This document shows positions 62,704-64,000 of a stretch of DNA of 64,000 nt, piece by piece. The position numbers and the translations under genes were made by a program. The notes beneath the pieces were generated by a model. The model made no database searches. It was not told the origin of the DNA and saw nothing but the letters and a program-made list of their open reading frames with translations. The DNA comes from Eremophila alpestris peregrina (taxonomy: Eukaryota > Chordata > Aves > Passeriformes > Alaudidae). The stretch's first letter is position 1. Every line of letters begins with the position of its first letter. Where the stretch lies: the NCBI GenBank assembly GCA_009792885.1, contig WMCF01000112.1:542870-606869 (forward strand). The letters run 5' to 3'.

Positions 62704-62907
62704 CGGGGCTGGGGACAGAGCTGGGAACAAGGCTGGGGCTGGGGACAGAACTGGGGATAGAGCTGGGGCTGGGGACAGGGATGGGGATAGAGCTGGGGCT
62801 GGTGACAGAGCTGGGGACAGAGTCGGGGCTGGGGACAGAGCTAGGGCTGGGGACAGAGCTGGGGACAGACCTAGAGCTGGGGACAGGCCAGGACTGGGGA
62901 CAGAGCT
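62704..62907 (+). repeat. G-rich minisatellite, 6/12/18-bp units
   Basis: About 200 bases consist of GGGGCT and GGGGACAGAGCT modules combined into 18-bp units with point variants. Every module is a multiple of six, so frames stay open on both strands and translate as Gly-Asp-Arg-Ala-Gly or Ser-Pro-Ala-Leu repeats. This explains the ORFs at 62597-63038 and 62581-62932. The closely spaced G4 tracts on the plus strand make G-quadruplex formation likely. The LTR begins 29 bases downstream. Confidence 0.97.
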
Positions 62908-63340
62908 GCCACCCACCTGCAGCAGCTCCCACTTTATGGGAAACCAGAGTATCTCTCTGGTTCTCCTGGATGGGCAGGAGCCTGGACAGGGGGGGTAAGT
63001 CCTCCCTGGCCTGTGCCAGAAACAGTGGTTGCCTTTAGTCTGAGCCCGTGGAAAAAGACTGCCTGTCTGAGGATTTGGATGTCACAAGGGTTTGATTGGT
63101 GTGATTTTTGTTATGTCACTGGGTGAGGAAGAAGGGTTTTTAGATTTTGCTGTAGAGGTAAAGTGGGGCCAAGATGCAGGCAGATCAGTGTGATAAAAGC
63201 ACATTTTCCTCTCTTCCTTTTCCTCTTCCTCTTTGCAAAGGGTGATGGGTTTTTAGGATTGGTAAAGGTTAAATTTCACTGCGTGACATGGGTTTTAGTT
63301 ATTGGTGTTTAGAGAAAAACAATGTTAACCTAGTTTAGAA

Positions 63341-63348
63341 TATAAAAG
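63341..63348 (+). promoter_or_regulatory. TATA box of the LTR
   Basis: TATAAAAG lies about 95 bases before the AATAAA signal and is conserved in the left copy. It is the core promoter expected of an LTR. Confidence 0.65.
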
Positions 63349-63442
63349 CCCAGGCACTGCCATGGGCTGGGGGAGAATCCATTTTCCCAGCTGCTTGTGA
63401 ACTTCACACTGGACAGAAAGAACTTAGAGATAAGATTTCTAA

Positions 63443-63448
63443 AATAAA
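63443..63448 (+). terminator. Polyadenylation signal of the LTR
   Basis: AATAAA lies downstream of the TATA box at the spacing expected for the R region. The left copy ends before this point, so conservation cannot be tested. Confidence 0.55.
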
Positions 63449-63480
63449 CATCTGCAGTCCACAACCCAAACATTCTCCGA

Positions 63481-64000
63481 TTCCTTCTTTCAAGCACGGG
63501 CCAGTGAGAACAAAGATTTTACACTGCCGGGGTTAATCTCAGAAGAGATAACTCCGACACCACTTTGGTTCTCTGTCCCGGGCTGGAGCTGCTGCCCTTG
63601 GAGCTGCTCTGTTTTCCTCCCTGGCAGTGAAAATTGGGAGGAGGCCTTTGAAAGGCGGCTCTTTTCCCAGAGCCTTCCCCAAGGTTTGTCAGGGATCGCA
63701 GGCGGCTCGCTGAGGAGATGACACAGATGCAGGAGGCCTTTGGCGCTCGGCAGCAGCAGCAAACTCCTGCCAAACATTAATGGTTCCTTTTCAAAAAGGG
63801 GTTTTTAACAGCCCTGTCCTCTGGGGATGTTTTCTCTCTGTGTTGAACGGACGTGAGGCAGGCTGTACAATCATGGCTTTGGCTCACATCAGTGGGACTC
63901 AGGGCGCACCCAGAACCATCTGCTGCCTACACTTCACAGTGGTATCGTTTTCTCTAGGCTTTCACCTCCTTTGGTTTGTTTTCTGAGCAGAAAACAGGCA
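63481..64000. other. CpG-enriched stretch after the LTR
   Basis: About a dozen CpGs lie between 63478 and 63750, with more near 63847-63910, against a very CpG-poor background. The first part may still be LTR U5. Two overlapping minus-strand ORFs (84 and 95 codons, 63773 to 63490) are Ser/Gln-rich with no recognisable motif. A small CpG island, a regulatory element, or part of the retroelement are all possible. Confidence 0.3.

Larger units (their letters stand above)
62937..63480 (+). mobile_element. ERV-type LTR, plus strand
   Basis: It is the second copy of the family at 1-468, in the opposite orientation. The 5' end is placed at TGGGAAACCAG (62937), where similarity with the left copy begins. 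A TATAAAAG box lies at 63341-63348 and AATAAA at 63443-63448, the expected U3-to-R order for an LTR promoter and polyadenylation signal. The 3' end is uncertain, because the left copy is cut at the base matching 63405. If CTTTA before 62937 and CTTTG at 63563-63567 are an imperfect target duplication, the LTR would end at 63562. I see no polypurine tract before it and no primer-binding site or viral gene after it, so a solo LTR is most likely. Confidence 0.75.

Noticed and set aside
62581..63038. Gly-Asp-Arg and Ser-Pro-Ala repeat proteins
   Set aside because: They are translations of the G-rich minisatellite and of the LTR start, open on both strands because modules are multiples of six.
1..63562. 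The two LTRs as the ends of one provirus
   Set aside because: They are in opposite orientations, the spacing is far beyond proviral size, and no retroviral coding sequence lies between them.

Overview
The window looks like non-coding nuclear DNA from a bird, probably a passerine. The clearest evidence is an antisense, 5'-truncated CR1 retrotransposon at about 14691-15100, whose 3' tail carries the avian ATTCTATG-type motif. Two copies of one endogenous-retrovirus-type LTR family, general A+T richness, strong CpG depletion, long homopolymer runs and the absence of any bacterial gene organisation fit a vertebrate genome. I found no protein-coding gene that I can name, no rRNA or tRNA, and no CRISPR array. 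The open reading frames are mostly 60-150 codons, overlap on both strands and resemble no family I recognise. The window is best read as part of a gene desert or a very large intron.

Layout. Bases 1-468 hold an LTR on the minus strand, cut by the window edge. Bases 62937 to about 63480-63560 hold a second copy on the plus strand, so the two copies are inverted and point outward. A well-formed candidate internal exon (947-1031) lies just inside the left LTR. Bases 1032-14690 are mostly featureless and contain a 38-bp tandem repeat (11449-11549) and some unrecognised ORFs; the longest, 249 codons, is at 3998-4747 on the minus strand. The CR1 copy follows at 14691-15100. Several later segments keep clustered CpGs and homeodomain-like AT motifs in a CpG-poor background, so they are candidates for conserved regulatory elements: 15540-15800, 16361-16800 (with a CTCF-like motif), 20690-21780, 34480-35010 and 55540-56780. 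Two faint CR1-like scraps lie near 28512-28565 and 29042-29092.

The right end is repeat-dense. It has a 20-bp minisatellite (58741-58856), an (AAAC)n stretch, a G-rich 6/12/18-bp minisatellite (62704-62907), the plus-strand LTR, and a CpG-enriched tail (63474-63960).

I see no set of genes working together and no evidence for a new molecular system. The items most worth checking are the candidate exon, the putative regulatory blocks, the long unrecognised ORF, and the two minisatellites whose short repeat units create convincing but probably spurious ORFs.
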